NCBI GenBank assembly: GCA_963578705.1
Contig: CAUZDT010000001.1
Span: 1 to 62,931 of the forward strand
Source: UBA8886 sp963578705
Lineage (GTDB): Archaea > Thermoplasmatota > Poseidoniia > MGIII > CG-Epi1
DNA: 62,931 nucleotides
Direction: 5' to 3'
Position 1 is the first letter of the stretch. The number at the start of each line of letters is the position of its first letter. Position numbers and translations under genes: made by a program. Shown here piece by piece: positions 17,417-26,832 of this stretch. The notes under the pieces are model-generated. The model worked only from the letters and a program-made list of their open reading frames with translations. It searched no databases and was not told the DNA's origin.

Positions 17417-18790
17417 TTAAGCGCTTGGTTCACCAAGTTTCAGCAGCCCCGGACTCGGCTCAGCGCAGCAATACCAGCTTTCAGAGAGTCGCGGTCCCGG
17501 CGTCGCCACCACCATCGGCGGCGGCGGTTGCCCCGCCGCGGAGCGCGCCACGCTCCAGAGCGCGTGGAAAAGCGTCGCATCGTCGCCCCCCTCTTCGGCG
17601 ACCGCGACCGCCTCGTGGTGCAGCGCGTCCATGTAGGGGTCGGGATGCTCCCAGCGGTGGCCGAAGTCCTTCTCGCGGAGCCCGCGCAAGTGCGGCGCCA
17701 TCTCGGGGTGGTCGAGCAGCGCCGACCCGGGCGGCAGCAGCAGCCGGATGGTGAACTGCACCGGCTCGATGGCTCCCACCAAGGCATTATCGGCGGCGAA
17801 CTCGAACAGCTCGAGATAGTCATCGAGCGTCGTCCATGGGGTGAAGGCGACCAGCGACGGTCGCATCGCAATCCCCGCCGCGCGCGTCGCCGCCAGCGCC
17901 CGCTTGACGTCGGAGCGCGTGTGCCCCTTGTCAAGGATTTCGAGCACGTGGTCGCTCAATGACTCAACCGCCGTGACGATGAACAGGCAGCCACACTCGG
18001 CCAGCTGAGGGAGCAAATCGGCGTGGTCCAGCAGGTGCTCGACCTTGGCGGTGATGTCGAATGTCAGCTGCGGGAACTCGGCGTGCAGCGCCTCGGCCAC
18101 CCGCAAGGCGTGCCGTGGGCCGTTCAGGAAATCAGGGTCGCCGAAGGTGATGTGGCGCGCCCCGCCGGCCACCTGCTTGCGCACCTGCTGCAGCACGTTC
18201 TCGACGGGGACGACAAAGAAACGGCCGTTGTAGACCGGCGTGACCGGGCAATGGCGGCAAGTGTACTTGCACCCCCGCGTTGCCTCGGCAAAGCCCGCCT
18301 GCACGGAATGGCCGTTGTCCAACAACTCGGCGTAGCCGCCCGCAAGGCCACTGCCGTCGGGAATCGGGTAATCCGGTCGCGCCAGCAGCGGCGCTGCCGG
18401 CATTGGCGCGGATTCGCCCCGCGCCAGCGCCTCACAGAGCGCCACCAGCGCCTGCTCCGACTCCCCGCCAAGGCAGCTGTCTGCAACGTTCGCGAGCAGC
18501 CATTCGCGGTTGAGCTGCGCGTAAAGGCCGTGGAAGCAGATGTGCGCCGCCGCGTTCAGCTCCCGAATGCGCCGGGCGACCGGCACCGCCAGCCGCAGCG
18601 CGGTGTGCATCGGGACCGAAATCGCGACCAGCTGCGCCTCGCGCACTGCCGCCTCGTCCAGCTCGCAGGTCGACAAGTCAATTACTTGCGGTGAGAAACC
18701 GGCACGTCGCAGGAACGCCGCCGGCCAAGCGATGCCGGCCGGTGCGTGCCCCAGCTCGTAGCACGAGAGCAGCAAGATGTCGCCGTGCAT
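17417..18790 (-). CDS. B12-binding-type radical SAM protein with CCAEP tail
   Basis: A protein of about 457 residues. An N-terminal Rossmann-like B12-binding-type domain (about 1-150; LLLSCYELG, ICFHGLYAQLNR) precedes a radical SAM barrel with the cluster motif CKYTCRHC (CxxxCxxC). The C-terminus has WYCCAEP about 14 residues before the end. That matches the CUAEP/CCAEP-tail radical SAM group, in which some members have selenocysteine at the first position; here it is cysteine. The substrate is unknown. ATG at 18790 starts a natural hydrophobic strand. A TTG at 18811 would overlap the Mrp stop by four bases and is a possible alternative. Its neighbours Mrp and Nfu could supply its Fe-S cluster. 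Confidence 0.85.
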   Translation of the reverse strand: MHGDILLLSCYELGHAPAGIAWPAAFLRRAGFSPQVIDLSTCELDEAAVREAQLVAISVPMHTALRLAVPVARRIRELNAAAHICFHGLYAQLNREWLLANVADSCLGGESEQALVALCEALARGESAPMPAAPLLARPDYPIPDGSGLAGGYAELLDNGHSVQAGFAEATRGCKYTCRHCPVTPVYNGRFFVVPVENVLQQVRKQVAGGARHITFGDPDFLNGPRHALRVAEALHAEFPQLTFDITAKVEHLLDHADLLPQLAECGCLFIVTAVESLSDHVLEILDKGHTRSDVKRALAATRAAGIAMRPSLVAFTPWTTLDDYLELFEFAADNALVGAIEPVQFTIRLLLPPGSALLDHPEMAPHLRGLREKDFGHRWEHPDPYMDALHHEAVAVAEEGGDDATLFHALWSVARSAAGQPPPPMVVATPGPRLSESWYCCAEPSPGLLKLGEPSA

Positions 18791-18807
18791 GGCGGGCGCG
18801 CCGCCGC

Positions 18808-20172
18808 TCAAACCTCGAACGCCGCTGCATCGGCCGCCGCGTCGCCGATGGCGCGCAGCCGCGCGAACTCGAAGATGCCGCTGTTGTGCCCGTCACTGAA
18901 GTCGAGCCGCACCGCGTAGCGGCCGACGCTGGCGCTGCTCGCGACCGTGATATCAGCAGGTATCTGCCCCGGCTGTAGTAGCTTCTCACCCGAGAACTCG
19001 TCGACACAGCCGGCGCAGGGGCATTCACTGCGCAGCGTGTGCGCCGGGATAATTTGCTCGGCACCGTCGCGCCACTTGACCTGCACCGCGCCGCCCGCCA
19101 CCACCGCCAGCTCCTGCGGCGCGGCGGGGTTGAGCGCCTCGCCCAGCGCCGTCGCGGAGGAACGCGCCATCGCTTCGCCCGCCAGCGCAGCGAACGCGTC
19201 GCCGATTTCGCCTTCCGCGATTGGTTCGCCAGCGTCCATCGCGGCGGCGATACTGGAGTTGAGCGGGATGCGCGCCAGCAACGGAATGTCTAGTTTCTGC
19301 GACGCGGCCGTGCCGCCGCCCTCGCGGAAGATGGGGTCATTGTGACCGCACTCGGGGCAGTGATAGTAGGCCATGTTCTCGACGATGCCAAGTATCGGAA
19401 CCTTGACCTGCTGGAACATGCGCAGCCCCTTCTCGGCGATGGTGTATGCCACTTCCTGCGGCGTCGTGACAATGATAGCTCCTGACAGCGGCACGGCTTG
19501 GGTAAGCGTCAGCTGTATGTCGCCGGTCCCCGGTGGCAAATCCACGAAAAGGTAGTCGAGTTCGCCCCACGCCACCGAGCCCAGGAACTGCTGCACCAGC
19601 TGCGACGCAATCGGTCCGCGCCATATCAGCGGCGTCTCGCTCGTCGTCAGGAAGCCCATCGACATCACCTTCAGCCCGTGCGCTTCGACCGGCTGCAGTA
19701 CCCCCTGCTGGCCTCCCGCCAGGCTATGGTCGCGCAGGCCGAGCATCGCCGGCACCGACGGGCCGTAGACGTCGACGTCCAGAATCCCAACGCGCGCGCC
19801 AGCCCGGGCACAGGCGAACGCCAGGTTGACCGCGACGGTCGACTTGCCGACGCCGCCCTTGCCGCTCGCGACAGCGATAATCTGCTTCACCTGTGCCAGC
19901 GCGGCGGGCGTCGTCGCCGCTTCCAGCGCCGGCAGCCGCGGCACCTCCCACGCCGCCTCGATATCAACGTGAGTAACGTCGTCGAGCGCCAGCAGCGCCT
20001 CGCGGCACTGCGCCGCCAGCGCATCGCCGTGTGGGGACGCGGGCGACGGCAGCCGCAGCGTGAAGCGCACGCGGCTGCCGCTGGCGGTCAGCCCGCGCAC
20101 GTAGCCCAGGCTGACGACGTCCCGCTTCAGTAGCGGGTCTCTGACTGCGCGCAGCACTTCTTCGGCTCCCAT
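18808..20172 (-). CDS. mrp: Mrp/NBP35-family Fe-S carrier ATPase fused to DUF971
   Basis: A protein of about 454 residues in three parts. The N-terminal MIP18-like domain (about 1-80) leads into a deviant Walker A P-loop GKGGVGKST, with DLPPGTGD as the switch. A cysteine pair (CPEC) near the ATPase C-terminus binds the bridging cluster. The C-terminal 90 residues are a DUF971 domain with HTLRSECPCAGC. Mrp proteins assemble and transfer Fe-S clusters, and DUF971 fusions occur in some lineages. ATG at 20172 gives the usual MIP18 start; in-frame ATG 20214 would add 14 residues. It shares a strand with the radical SAM and Nfu genes, likely one operon for Fe-S delivery. Confidence 0.92.
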   Translation of the reverse strand: MGAEEVLRAVRDPLLKRDVVSLGYVRGLTASGSRVRFTLRLPSPASPHGDALAAQCREALLALDDVTHVDIEAAWEVPRLPALEAATTPAALAQVKQIIAVASGKGGVGKSTVAVNLAFACARAGARVGILDVDVYGPSVPAMLGLRDHSLAGGQQGVLQPVEAHGLKVMSMGFLTTSETPLIWRGPIASQLVQQFLGSVAWGELDYLFVDLPPGTGDIQLTLTQAVPLSGAIIVTTPQEVAYTIAEKGLRMFQQVKVPILGIVENMAYYHCPECGHNDPIFREGGGTAASQKLDIPLLARIPLNSSIAAAMDAGEPIAEGEIGDAFAALAGEAMARSSATALGEALNPAAPQELAVVAGGAVQVKWRDGAEQIIPAHTLRSECPCAGCVDEFSGEKLLQPGQIPADITVASSASVGRYAVRLDFSDGHNSGIFEFARLRAIGDAAADAAAFEV

Positions 20173-20350
20173 GGGCGACGCCACGGGACGCCCGTTGTAT
20201 TTGGAGTTTTTCATCAAATGCTGACGCTGGGCGCACTACATCACAATGTTGTTTCCGTCAAGCAACCGGCCGTCGGCGCAGGTTGCGCCCCGGGCGGAGT
20301 GAGGAGGTTTTGCGAGCGCCGCCGCCTGAGGCCGCTCGGAAAAGGTTGGT

Positions 20351-20466
<116 letters not shown>

Positions 20467-20490
20467 GACCGTCGGCTCGACCTTGGGGGG

Positions 20491-20500
20491 GTATTTAGAA
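20491..20500 (-). promoter_or_regulatory. TATA-like promoter of 5S rRNA
   Basis: Read on the minus strand as TTCTAAATAC, centred about 30 bases before the 5S 5' end, in an otherwise GC-rich gap. It supports independent transcription of 5S. Confidence 0.55.
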
Positions 20501-20532
20501 TTTAGCGCCCGGCGCCCGCTGGCGTCCGCGTT

Positions 20533-21432
20533 TCAGGCTTCGGCGGCCGCTTCGCGCACCTGCCGGATGCGCTCGGAAGCTTCGCGGCGGGCGATGCGCT
20601 CCTGCCGCCGCGACTCGCCGCGCTCCATGATGAGCTTCATGTACATCGCGTCGTGCTCCATCAGTGGCGAGTCGGAAATCATGATGACGTTGTAGTCGTT
20701 CTCGAGGATTACCTCGGCCAGGTGCTCGAACTTGATTTCGCCCCGCTTGACCGGCGCGTAGTGCCGCTCGTTGCCGTCGACGTCAAACTCGACTCCCGAG
20801 AAGTGGCAGTAGAACTTGTCGAGCCCGAGGTTGGCCTCGAAGAAGTCGAAGACGCGCTTGAAGCTCTCGCGGTCGTTGAGCCAGCGGTTGCCGCGTGCGT
20901 GGAGGTGGGGCCAGTTGATTATCGGCACCAGCCCGCGCACTCGCTGGCAGAGCTCGGTGATTTCGCGCAGCGTGCCGAACAGGTCCGGCCGCCCCGAGAG
21001 CTCGATGCCGATGCGCGGGCGGTGGTTGTGTTGCAGGTAGTGGTTGCGCAGCTCGCGGAAGGCTGGCACCAGCGCCTCGATGGCCTCGCGCGAGGAGTAG
21101 TTATGGTAGGGGCCGATGTGGGTGACGATGGTGCGCGCGCCAATCCTCGTCCCGATTTCGCCGGCGAACTGTAGGAACTTGCTTGACTTGTTGCGCATAT
21201 AGCCGTTGCCGAGGAAATCCATGTAGTAGGGCGCGTGAATAGCCATGTAGATATCGAGCGAATGGGCAATCTCGCCCAGCTCCTCGAAGTCATCCAGCTC
21301 GACGACGGCGCGGCCGCGCACCAGCTGGATTTCCATCGCGTGCAGCCCCAGCGCGTGGATGTCCTCGATGCCGTCGCGGATGGTGCGTCCCTTGCACGAG
21401 AGCGGTATCCCCGCCGGCCCGAAGCGTATCAT
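20533..21432 (-). CDS. nfo: Endonuclease IV-like TIM-barrel protein
   Basis: A 299-residue AP endonuclease family 2 protein. It starts MIRFGPAGIPLSCKG, the common N-terminus of archaeal deoxyribonuclease IV homologues. Metal-ligand-type residues follow along a TIM barrel: HAPYYMD, THIGPYH, GIELSG, WPHLHARGN, CHFSG and ISDSPLMEHD. The family cleaves abasic sites in DNA repair. The C-terminal about 35 residues are highly charged (Arg/Glu helix) beyond the barrel. ATG at 21432 fits the family; the upstream AT-rich element GGTAAAATAG lies about 28 bases before it. It is divergent from leuS with a shared promoter region. Confidence 0.88.
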   Translation of the reverse strand: MIRFGPAGIPLSCKGRTIRDGIEDIHALGLHAMEIQLVRGRAVVELDDFEELGEIAHSLDIYMAIHAPYYMDFLGNGYMRNKSSKFLQFAGEIGTRIGARTIVTHIGPYHNYSSREAIEALVPAFRELRNHYLQHNHRPRIGIELSGRPDLFGTLREITELCQRVRGLVPIINWPHLHARGNRWLNDRESFKRVFDFFEANLGLDKFYCHFSGVEFDVDGNERHYAPVKRGEIKFEHLAEVILENDYNVIMISDSPLMEHDAMYMKLIMERGESRRQERIARREASERIRQVREAAAEA

Positions 21433-21473
21433 AGCTCGGCTCGCAGACCGGGGTTCTATTTTACCTGTTGGCC

Positions 21474-21483
21474 GTTTTATAAC
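21474..21483. promoter_or_regulatory. Bidirectional TATA-like element between nfo and leuS
   Basis: GTTTTATAAC is nearly symmetric. On the plus strand it places the start at about 21504, matching the leuS GTG at 21505. On the minus strand it, or the neighbouring ggtaaaatag at 21456-21465, could serve the endonuclease IV-like gene. Confidence 0.55.
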
Positions 21484-21504
21484 GGAGCGCCGACTGCCGC
21501 GGCC

Positions 21505-24360
21505 GTGAGCGTCCCCGAGCGGGAAGCGAAGTGGCAGCAGCGCTGGACCGACGAGCGGCTCTTCGAGGCGGAGCCCGACCCCGGGCGAGAAAAATATTTC
21601 GTCAATTTCCCGTATCCATACGTCAACGGCTACCCGCACCTGGGGCACGGCTTCACGCTGCTACGCGCCGAGATGATGGCTCGCTACCAGCGCATGCGCG
21701 GGCGCAACGTGCTGTGGCCCTTCGCGTTCCACTGCACCGGCACCCCCATCGCCGCTGCGGCGCAGCGCGTCGCCGAAGGCGAGCCGGGGCAGCTGCGCGC
21801 GCTGGAGCAGATGGGCATCACCGGCGCGCTGGCGGAATCGCTGGCGGAGCCGCAGGCGTGGTTCGAGCACTTTCCCGAGCGGTTCCAGCAGGACTTGCAG
21901 TCGCTGGGGCTGGCGGTCGACTGGCGCCGCAGCTTCATCACCACCGACCAGAACCCGGCTTACGACGCGTTCATCCGCTGGCAGTTCAACCGGTTGCGCG
22001 AGGGCGACTACCTGCGCAAGGGGTCGTTTCCGGTCGTCTGGTGCCCTGAACGCGAGACGGTCGTCGGCGATCACGACCGCATCTCGGGCGAAGGCGAGAC
22101 ACCGCAGGAATACTGCCTGCTCAAGTTCCGCGGGGACGTGGGGACGCTGGTCGCGGCGACGCTGCGGCCCGAGACGGTCTTCGGGCAGACCAACCTGTGG
22201 GTTGACGGCAGCGGCACTTACGCGCGAGCGCGGGTCGATGGCGAGGTGTGGATTTGCTCGCAACAGATGCCGGCCAAACTGCGGCTGCAGGGCCACGAAG
22301 TCGAGGAATTCGGCACGATTACGGGCCGCGAGCTCATCGGGCAGCGCTACGCGCCGCCCGGAATCGACCGCGAGCTGATGGTACTGCCGGCCGATTTCTG
22401 CGACGCCGCCATCGGCTCCGGCATCGTGACGTCGGTCCCGAGCGACGCGCCGGACGACTGGCAGGGGCTGGCTGATCTGCAGGCGTCGGTGGAACTCTGT
22501 GCGAAGTGGGGTCTCAACCATAAATATATAAAAGAAATAGGGCCCCTCGCGATTATCGATTCGGGCGAGCTCGGCACCGTTCCGGCGCCCGCGCTCTGCC
22601 GGCAGATGGGCGTGCGCGACCAGCATGACCGCGCCCGGCTGGAGGAGGCGAAGCAGCAGCTCTACCTGCACAGCTTCCAGCACGGCACGATGCTCGACTC
22701 GGTCGGCATGGACTGCGCCGGCCTGCCGGTGGACGCGGCGCGCGAGAAGGTGCGCGCGGCGCTCATCGCCAGCGGCAACGCTGCGCGCTACTACGAGCTG
22801 ACCGGCCCCGCGCGCACCCGCTGGCTCACCGACTGCACCGTCAAAATAGTCGAGGACCAGTGGTTCCTGAAATACGACGACGAGGCGTGGACCGCGCGCA
22901 CCCGCGAGGCGCTCGACGCGATGACGCTCTTCCCGCGCAAGGCGCGCGCGCAGTTCGAGCACGTGCTGGGCTGGCTGCGCGACTGGGCCTGCGCGCGCGA
23001 GCAAGGCTTGGGAACGCGGCTGCCGTGGGACGCGAAGTGGGTCATCGAGTCATTGAGCGACTCGACCATCTACATGGCCTACTACACCGTCGCGCACCAC
23101 GTCAATTCGCTGCCGGCCAGTAAGCTGGGCGGGGAGCTGTTCGAGGCGCTCTTCGGCGACGGCGACCCTGCCGCGGTGCCGGGCCACGACGCGGCGCAGG
23201 TTGCAGAGTGGCGCGCCGAATTCGAATACTGGTATCCCTACGACCTGCGCGTGAGCGGCAAGGACCTTATCCAGAACCACTTGTCTTTCAGCCTGTTTAA
23301 CCATACCGCCATCTTCCCGCCCGAGAAGTGGCCGCGCGGCTTCGCGGTCAACGGCTGGGTGCTGGTCGACGGCGAGAAGATGTCCAAGTCGCGCGGTAAC
23401 TTCTACACCATCCGCCAGCTGATTGACCGCTACGGCGCCGACGCGACGCGACTGACGCTCTGCAACTCCGGTGAAGGGCTCGATGACCCCAACTGGGAGG
23501 CGAGCTTCGCTGATACCGCCGGCCGCAAGCTGGAGCGCTGGCTGCGCTTCGTCACCGAGAACGTCGGCAGCGGCCGCGACGAACCGCACCCCGCCGACGA
23601 CTGGTTCGCGGCGATACTCTCGCAGGCGGCGCACGATGCGCGGCGGGCGTGTGACCTAATGCGCTTCCGCACGGCGATGCGCCGGCTTTTCTTCGAGCTG
23701 CCGCGCCACTACCGCTGGTATCTGCGCCGTTGCGGAGCGCCGCGGCGCGACCTGCTCCACGACTACCTGTCGACCGTCACGCGCGGTCTCGCGCCGATAG
23801 TGCCGCACCTGGCCGAGGAGGCGTGGGAGCTGCTCGGCGGCGACGGTTTCGCCAGCGAAGCGCCCTACCCCGACGGCGAGCCGGCGCCCGCGACGCTGCT
23901 GCGCGGCGAAGCGCTGGTCCAGCGCACGCACGCCGACATCGTGGCCATCTTGAAGGTGGCGCGCATCGAGTCGCCGCAGGCGATTACGCTGCTGGTCGCG
24001 CCCGACTGGAAGTGGCAGGCGGTCGGCCTCGCCGCCGGGCTGGCCGACGAGCGCGGGCGCGTCAATATGCAATCGCTGATGAAGGCGGCGATGGCCGCGC
24101 TGCCCGCCGTGGTGCGGAAAGAGGCAGCCCCCTTCCTGAAGCAGTGGGCGCTGAAAGAGATTCCTGCGCTTGGCCCCGGCTGGGCGGCGCGCTACGGCGA
24201 GCAGCTCGACGAGGCGGCAGTGCTGGAGCAGGCGGCCGAATTCCTTGCCGCAACGTTCGGCTGCGAGGTGGCGGTTGCGCCTGCCGGAGACGCGACAGGC
24301 GACGCCGTTGGGAAGGCCCAGCAGGCGGCTCCATTGAGGCCTGCTATCTTCGTGAATTGA
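21505..24360 (+). CDS. leuS: Leucyl-tRNA synthetase (archaeal type)
   Basis: A 951-residue class I synthetase that charges tRNA-Leu. The HIGH motif is HLGH (45-48) in NGYPHLGHGFT. A large CP1 editing insertion occupies roughly residues 170-480, and KMSKS is exact at 625-629 (GEKMSKSRGNF). The CP1 position before the zinc-less core and the long C-terminal region are of the archaeal/eukaryotic type. GTG at 21505 lies about 27 bases after GTTTTATAAC, so the mRNA is probably leaderless. A local AT-rich patch near 22517-22535 is coding and unremarkable. Confidence 0.96.
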   Translation: MSVPEREAKWQQRWTDERLFEAEPDPGREKYFVNFPYPYVNGYPHLGHGFTLLRAEMMARYQRMRGRNVLWPFAFHCTGTPIAAAAQRVAEGEPGQLRALEQMGITGALAESLAEPQAWFEHFPERFQQDLQSLGLAVDWRRSFITTDQNPAYDAFIRWQFNRLREGDYLRKGSFPVVWCPERETVVGDHDRISGEGETPQEYCLLKFRGDVGTLVAATLRPETVFGQTNLWVDGSGTYARARVDGEVWICSQQMPAKLRLQGHEVEEFGTITGRELIGQRYAPPGIDRELMVLPADFCDAAIGSGIVTSVPSDAPDDWQGLADLQASVELCAKWGLNHKYIKEIGPLAIIDSGELGTVPAPALCRQMGVRDQHDRARLEEAKQQLYLHSFQHGTMLDSVGMDCAGLPVDAAREKVRAALIASGNAARYYELTGPARTRWLTDCTVKIVEDQWFLKYDDEAWTARTREALDAMTLFPRKARAQFEHVLGWLRDWACAREQGLGTRLPWDAKWVIESLSDSTIYMAYYTVAHHVNSLPASKLGGELFEALFGDGDPAAVPGHDAAQVAEWRAEFEYWYPYDLRVSGKDLIQNHLSFSLFNHTAIFPPEKWPRGFAVNGWVLVDGEKMSKSRGNFYTIRQLIDRYGADATRLTLCNSGEGLDDPNWEASFADTAGRKLERWLRFVTENVGSGRDEPHPADDWFAAILSQAAHDARRACDLMRFRTAMRRLFFELPRHYRWYLRRCGAPRRDLLHDYLSTVTRGLAPIVPHLAEEAWELLGGDGFASEAPYPDGEPAPATLLRGEALVQRTHADIVAILKVARIESPQAITLLVAPDWKWQAVGLAAGLADERGRVNMQSLMKAAMAALPAVVRKEAAPFLKQWALKEIPALGPGWAARYGEQLDEAAVLEQAAEFLAATFGCEVAVAPAGDATGDAVGKAQQAAPLRPAIFVN

Positions 24361-24392
24361 CCCCTCTCTCCCGACGAAAATCGTGTTGCAAT

Positions 24393-24402
24393 CTATATAT
24401 AC
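24393..24402 (+). promoter_or_regulatory. Strong TATA box of the surface-protein gene
   Basis: CTATATATAC is one of the best TATA matches in the window. It predicts transcription start at about 24421, exactly at the 5' base of the stem-loop at 24421-24442. Confidence 0.7.
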
Positions 24403-24420
24403 AGCCCCTGACTCGGCCGC

Positions 24421-24442
24421 CTCCCGGGTTTCTTTCCGGGAG
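24421..24442 (+). promoter_or_regulatory. 5' leader stem-loop overlapping the Shine-Dalgarno site
   Basis: CTCCCGG (24421-24427) pairs perfectly with CCGGGAG (24436-24442) across an eight-base T-rich loop. The 3' arm carries GGGAG, the start of the ribosome-binding sequence GGGAGTGATC before ATG 24451. Folding would hide the site, and it would also cap the predicted mRNA 5' end. Confidence 0.6.
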
Positions 24443-24450
24443 TGATCACC

Positions 24451-26787
24451 ATGACTCAACAGCGACAATCGCTCAAAGTCCTGCTAGCCACCGCCATGCT
24501 GCTCTGCGGAGCATTCGCGGGGCTGCTTCTTGCAACCAGTGCGAGCGCTGATACCTACGACCGGGACGGCTTCGTCTTGGCTGATGGAGCGGGCCTCGCT
24601 GGCGCGACGGTCAGCGCGTTCAACACCGCGACCGGCGCTGTGACGACCACCTTGACGCTCGAGGACGGCTGGTACAGCCTCGACGACCTCGGGGATGGCG
24701 ACTACAAGTTCGGCTACGATATGGTGGGCTACCTCGCCGTCGTGAACGACGTCACCGTTGACGGCAGCGGCAGCATGGATGATGTTATCCTGGTCGCCAC
24801 GATGGGCGGCTCCGGCATCTTTGCCGGCAACGTCATTGATGGCTCCTCCGCCATCGATGGCGCCAGCGTCACGCTGGCAGGCGAGGAATCCGGCGACGAC
24901 TGGTGGGGCGGCAGCGCCGCTTACGAGCGCAGCGCAACCACGGACGCCGACGGGAACTTCAGCTTCAGCGGGCTCGCCAACGAGTCCTTCACGCTACGTG
25001 TCACCGCGAGCGGCTACTATTCCTCAATCGGTAGCTCAGCGGACGTCGTGCTTTCAGCGGTCAACGATGACAACCTGAAATATGTGCGCATCCTCGACGG
25101 CGACGGCAACACGCTGCGTGACGCCGAGGTTATGCTCTACGAGGCTTCGACCGCTACCTGGACCGCAGCCGCGAAGCTGGGCGGCGCGACACACGTCGTG
25201 CGCCCCAGTGCAGCGGCTAACGACAACTACATCTTCGCGTTCCACGCAGATTACGCAACCGGCGTAACCGTGGCTGGCGACGGCGCTGGCGAGAACCTGG
25301 AAATCGTGCTCGATACTGCTTCGAGCGGTACCCGGGTCGCGGCGCTGCCGGACATCCCGGCCGTCACCTCGAACATCCCGGTAATGGACGTTAGTGGCAT
25401 GATTGTGCTGCTGCAACTCAACCCCGGCCCGACGGCAGACGTCGTGGTCACCAGCGAGGCGAGCATGCTAGACGGCGCGTTTGTCGTCGCGGTCGATGAA
25501 GCGGTCAACTTCTCGGCGGCCGGCGCGAGCGCAACGGTCGGCATCACCCAGCTGGAGTGGAACTTCGGCGAGGGCGGCGCCAGCAGCTACGACCAGGAAG
25601 AGCTCAACCATTCCTGGAGCGCGGGCGGCAGCTACACGGTCAACCTGACCGCAATGGACCAGTATGGCAATGTGGACACCGCGAGCGTCACAATCCTGGT
25701 TGACGGCAATGCGCCCATTTCCAGCTTTACGACCACGGTCAAGGCTTCCATCGTGGACGAAGGCGCAGCCTACAATGACACCAACGTCAACGAGGATACC
25801 TCGACGCTGGTCTTCAACGGCTCCGGCTCGAGCGACGGAGAGAGCGAGATTGCCTCCTGGGCATGGGACTTCGGCGAAGAGGGCAGCGACAGCGGCTCAA
25901 TCGTCAGCAAGCAGTTCAGCGAGCCCGGGAACTACGAGATTACGCTAACCACCACCGACGTAGCTGGCAACAGCGCCTCGACCGGGGCGACTATCATCGT
26001 GAACGACATCACGATTCCGGACGCCCGCTTCACCTACTACTACGACATCGATGGTAACGGCACTATCGAGGAAGATGAGCAAGCCTTGCAGAAGGCGATG
26101 GAGGGTATGCCGGTGATTTTCAACGCGTCAAAGACCGAGGACAACTTCGACTCGCTGGCCAACCTCACCTTCAACTGGGAGTTCGGCGACGGCATGAACG
26201 CCTCCGGGGCGGTCATGGAGCACGTCTACGCCGAGCTGCAGGACGATGGATTCAATGTCGTCCTGACCGTCACCGACCGTGCCGGCAACGAAGCGGTCTT
26301 CGGCGCGCAGGTCGAGCCGGCACCGATGGTGCGGCCTGACCTCTACGTCTCCTCGCTCAACTTCACCAGCGACTCCCCGCAGGCGGGCGACAACCTCGTG
26401 ATGGAGGCGACGCTCAAGCTGCTGGAGGAGAACATCACCGGCAGTTTCCACGTCGCATTCTACGCTGACTCAATCGCAGCCGGCAACGAGTTCGCCAACG
26501 TCTCGGTCGACGGCGCCGACCTCAGTGCCGGCATCGAGCACTCCTATACCGTCACGGCTACGTGGAGTAACATCCCCGCAGGCCCGCACACGGTCATCAT
26601 CGTGGTCGACGCCGCCAACGCAATCGACGAGAGCAACGAGAAGGGTAACGTGGGCACTTTCCCGGTCACGGTCCAGGCTGCCGACGGCGGCCCTGAATGG
26701 AGCTCGATTAGCCTGATTGTTGCTATAGTGATGGCGGTATTCGGGGCGCTCGGCTACATCTACCGCGACCAGCTCTTCGGTAAGTAA
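24451..26787 (+). CDS. Secreted, membrane-anchored PKD/CARDB surface protein
   Basis: A protein of about 778 residues. A signal peptide (basic start, long hydrophobic core, ASA-D cleavage near residue 33) is followed by carboxypeptidase-regulatory-like beta domains (about 35-290). PKD-type Ig-like repeats (about 330-600) show the W-x-F/FG-D/EG motif (LEWNFGEGG, WAWDFGEEG, FNWEFGDG). A CARDB-like domain covers about 620-735. A C-terminal membrane helix and short basic tail end the chain. It is acidic and rich in D/S/T/N, typical of S-layer or adhesin proteins outside the cell. ATG 24451 is preferred over GTG 24442 because the GGGAGTGATC ribosome-binding site precedes it. Strong promoter and leader suggest high expression. 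Confidence 0.8.
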   Translation: MTQQRQSLKVLLATAMLLCGAFAGLLLATSASADTYDRDGFVLADGAGLAGATVSAFNTATGAVTTTLTLEDGWYSLDDLGDGDYKFGYDMVGYLAVVNDVTVDGSGSMDDVILVATMGGSGIFAGNVIDGSSAIDGASVTLAGEESGDDWWGGSAAYERSATTDADGNFSFSGLANESFTLRVTASGYYSSIGSSADVVLSAVNDDNLKYVRILDGDGNTLRDAEVMLYEASTATWTAAAKLGGATHVVRPSAAANDNYIFAFHADYATGVTVAGDGAGENLEIVLDTASSGTRVAALPDIPAVTSNIPVMDVSGMIVLLQLNPGPTADVVVTSEASMLDGAFVVAVDEAVNFSAAGASATVGITQLEWNFGEGGASSYDQEELNHSWSAGGSYTVNLTAMDQYGNVDTASVTILVDGNAPISSFTTTVKASIVDEGAAYNDTNVNEDTSTLVFNGSGSSDGESEIASWAWDFGEEGSDSGSIVSKQFSEPGNYEITLTTTDVAGNSASTGATIIVNDITIPDARFTYYYDIDGNGTIEEDEQALQKAMEGMPVIFNASKTEDNFDSLANLTFNWEFGDGMNASGAVMEHVYAELQDDGFNVVLTVTDRAGNEAVFGAQVEPAPMVRPDLYVSSLNFTSDSPQAGDNLVMEATLKLLEENITGSFHVAFYADSIAAGNEFANVSVDGADLSAGIEHSYTVTATWSNIPAGPHTVIIVVDAANAIDESNEKGNVGTFPVTVQAADGGPEWSSISLIVAIVMAVFGALGYIYRDQLFGK

Positions 26788-26832
26788 GTCTGCAGGGGCT
26801 TTCAGTAGCGCCAGACCAGCCAGTACTCGGGC

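Noticed and set aside
18790..18811. In-frame selenocysteine codon in the radical SAM protein
   Set aside because: The tail reads CCAEP with cysteine codons; no internal TGA is needed.
20218..20350. Additional RNA gene next to 5S
   Set aside because: The region is GC-rich, but I could not form a convincing tRNA or known RNA core.
21661..23004. 447-codon minus-strand frame inside leuS
   Set aside because: Antisense shadow of a conserved synthetase in GC-rich sequence; no family features.
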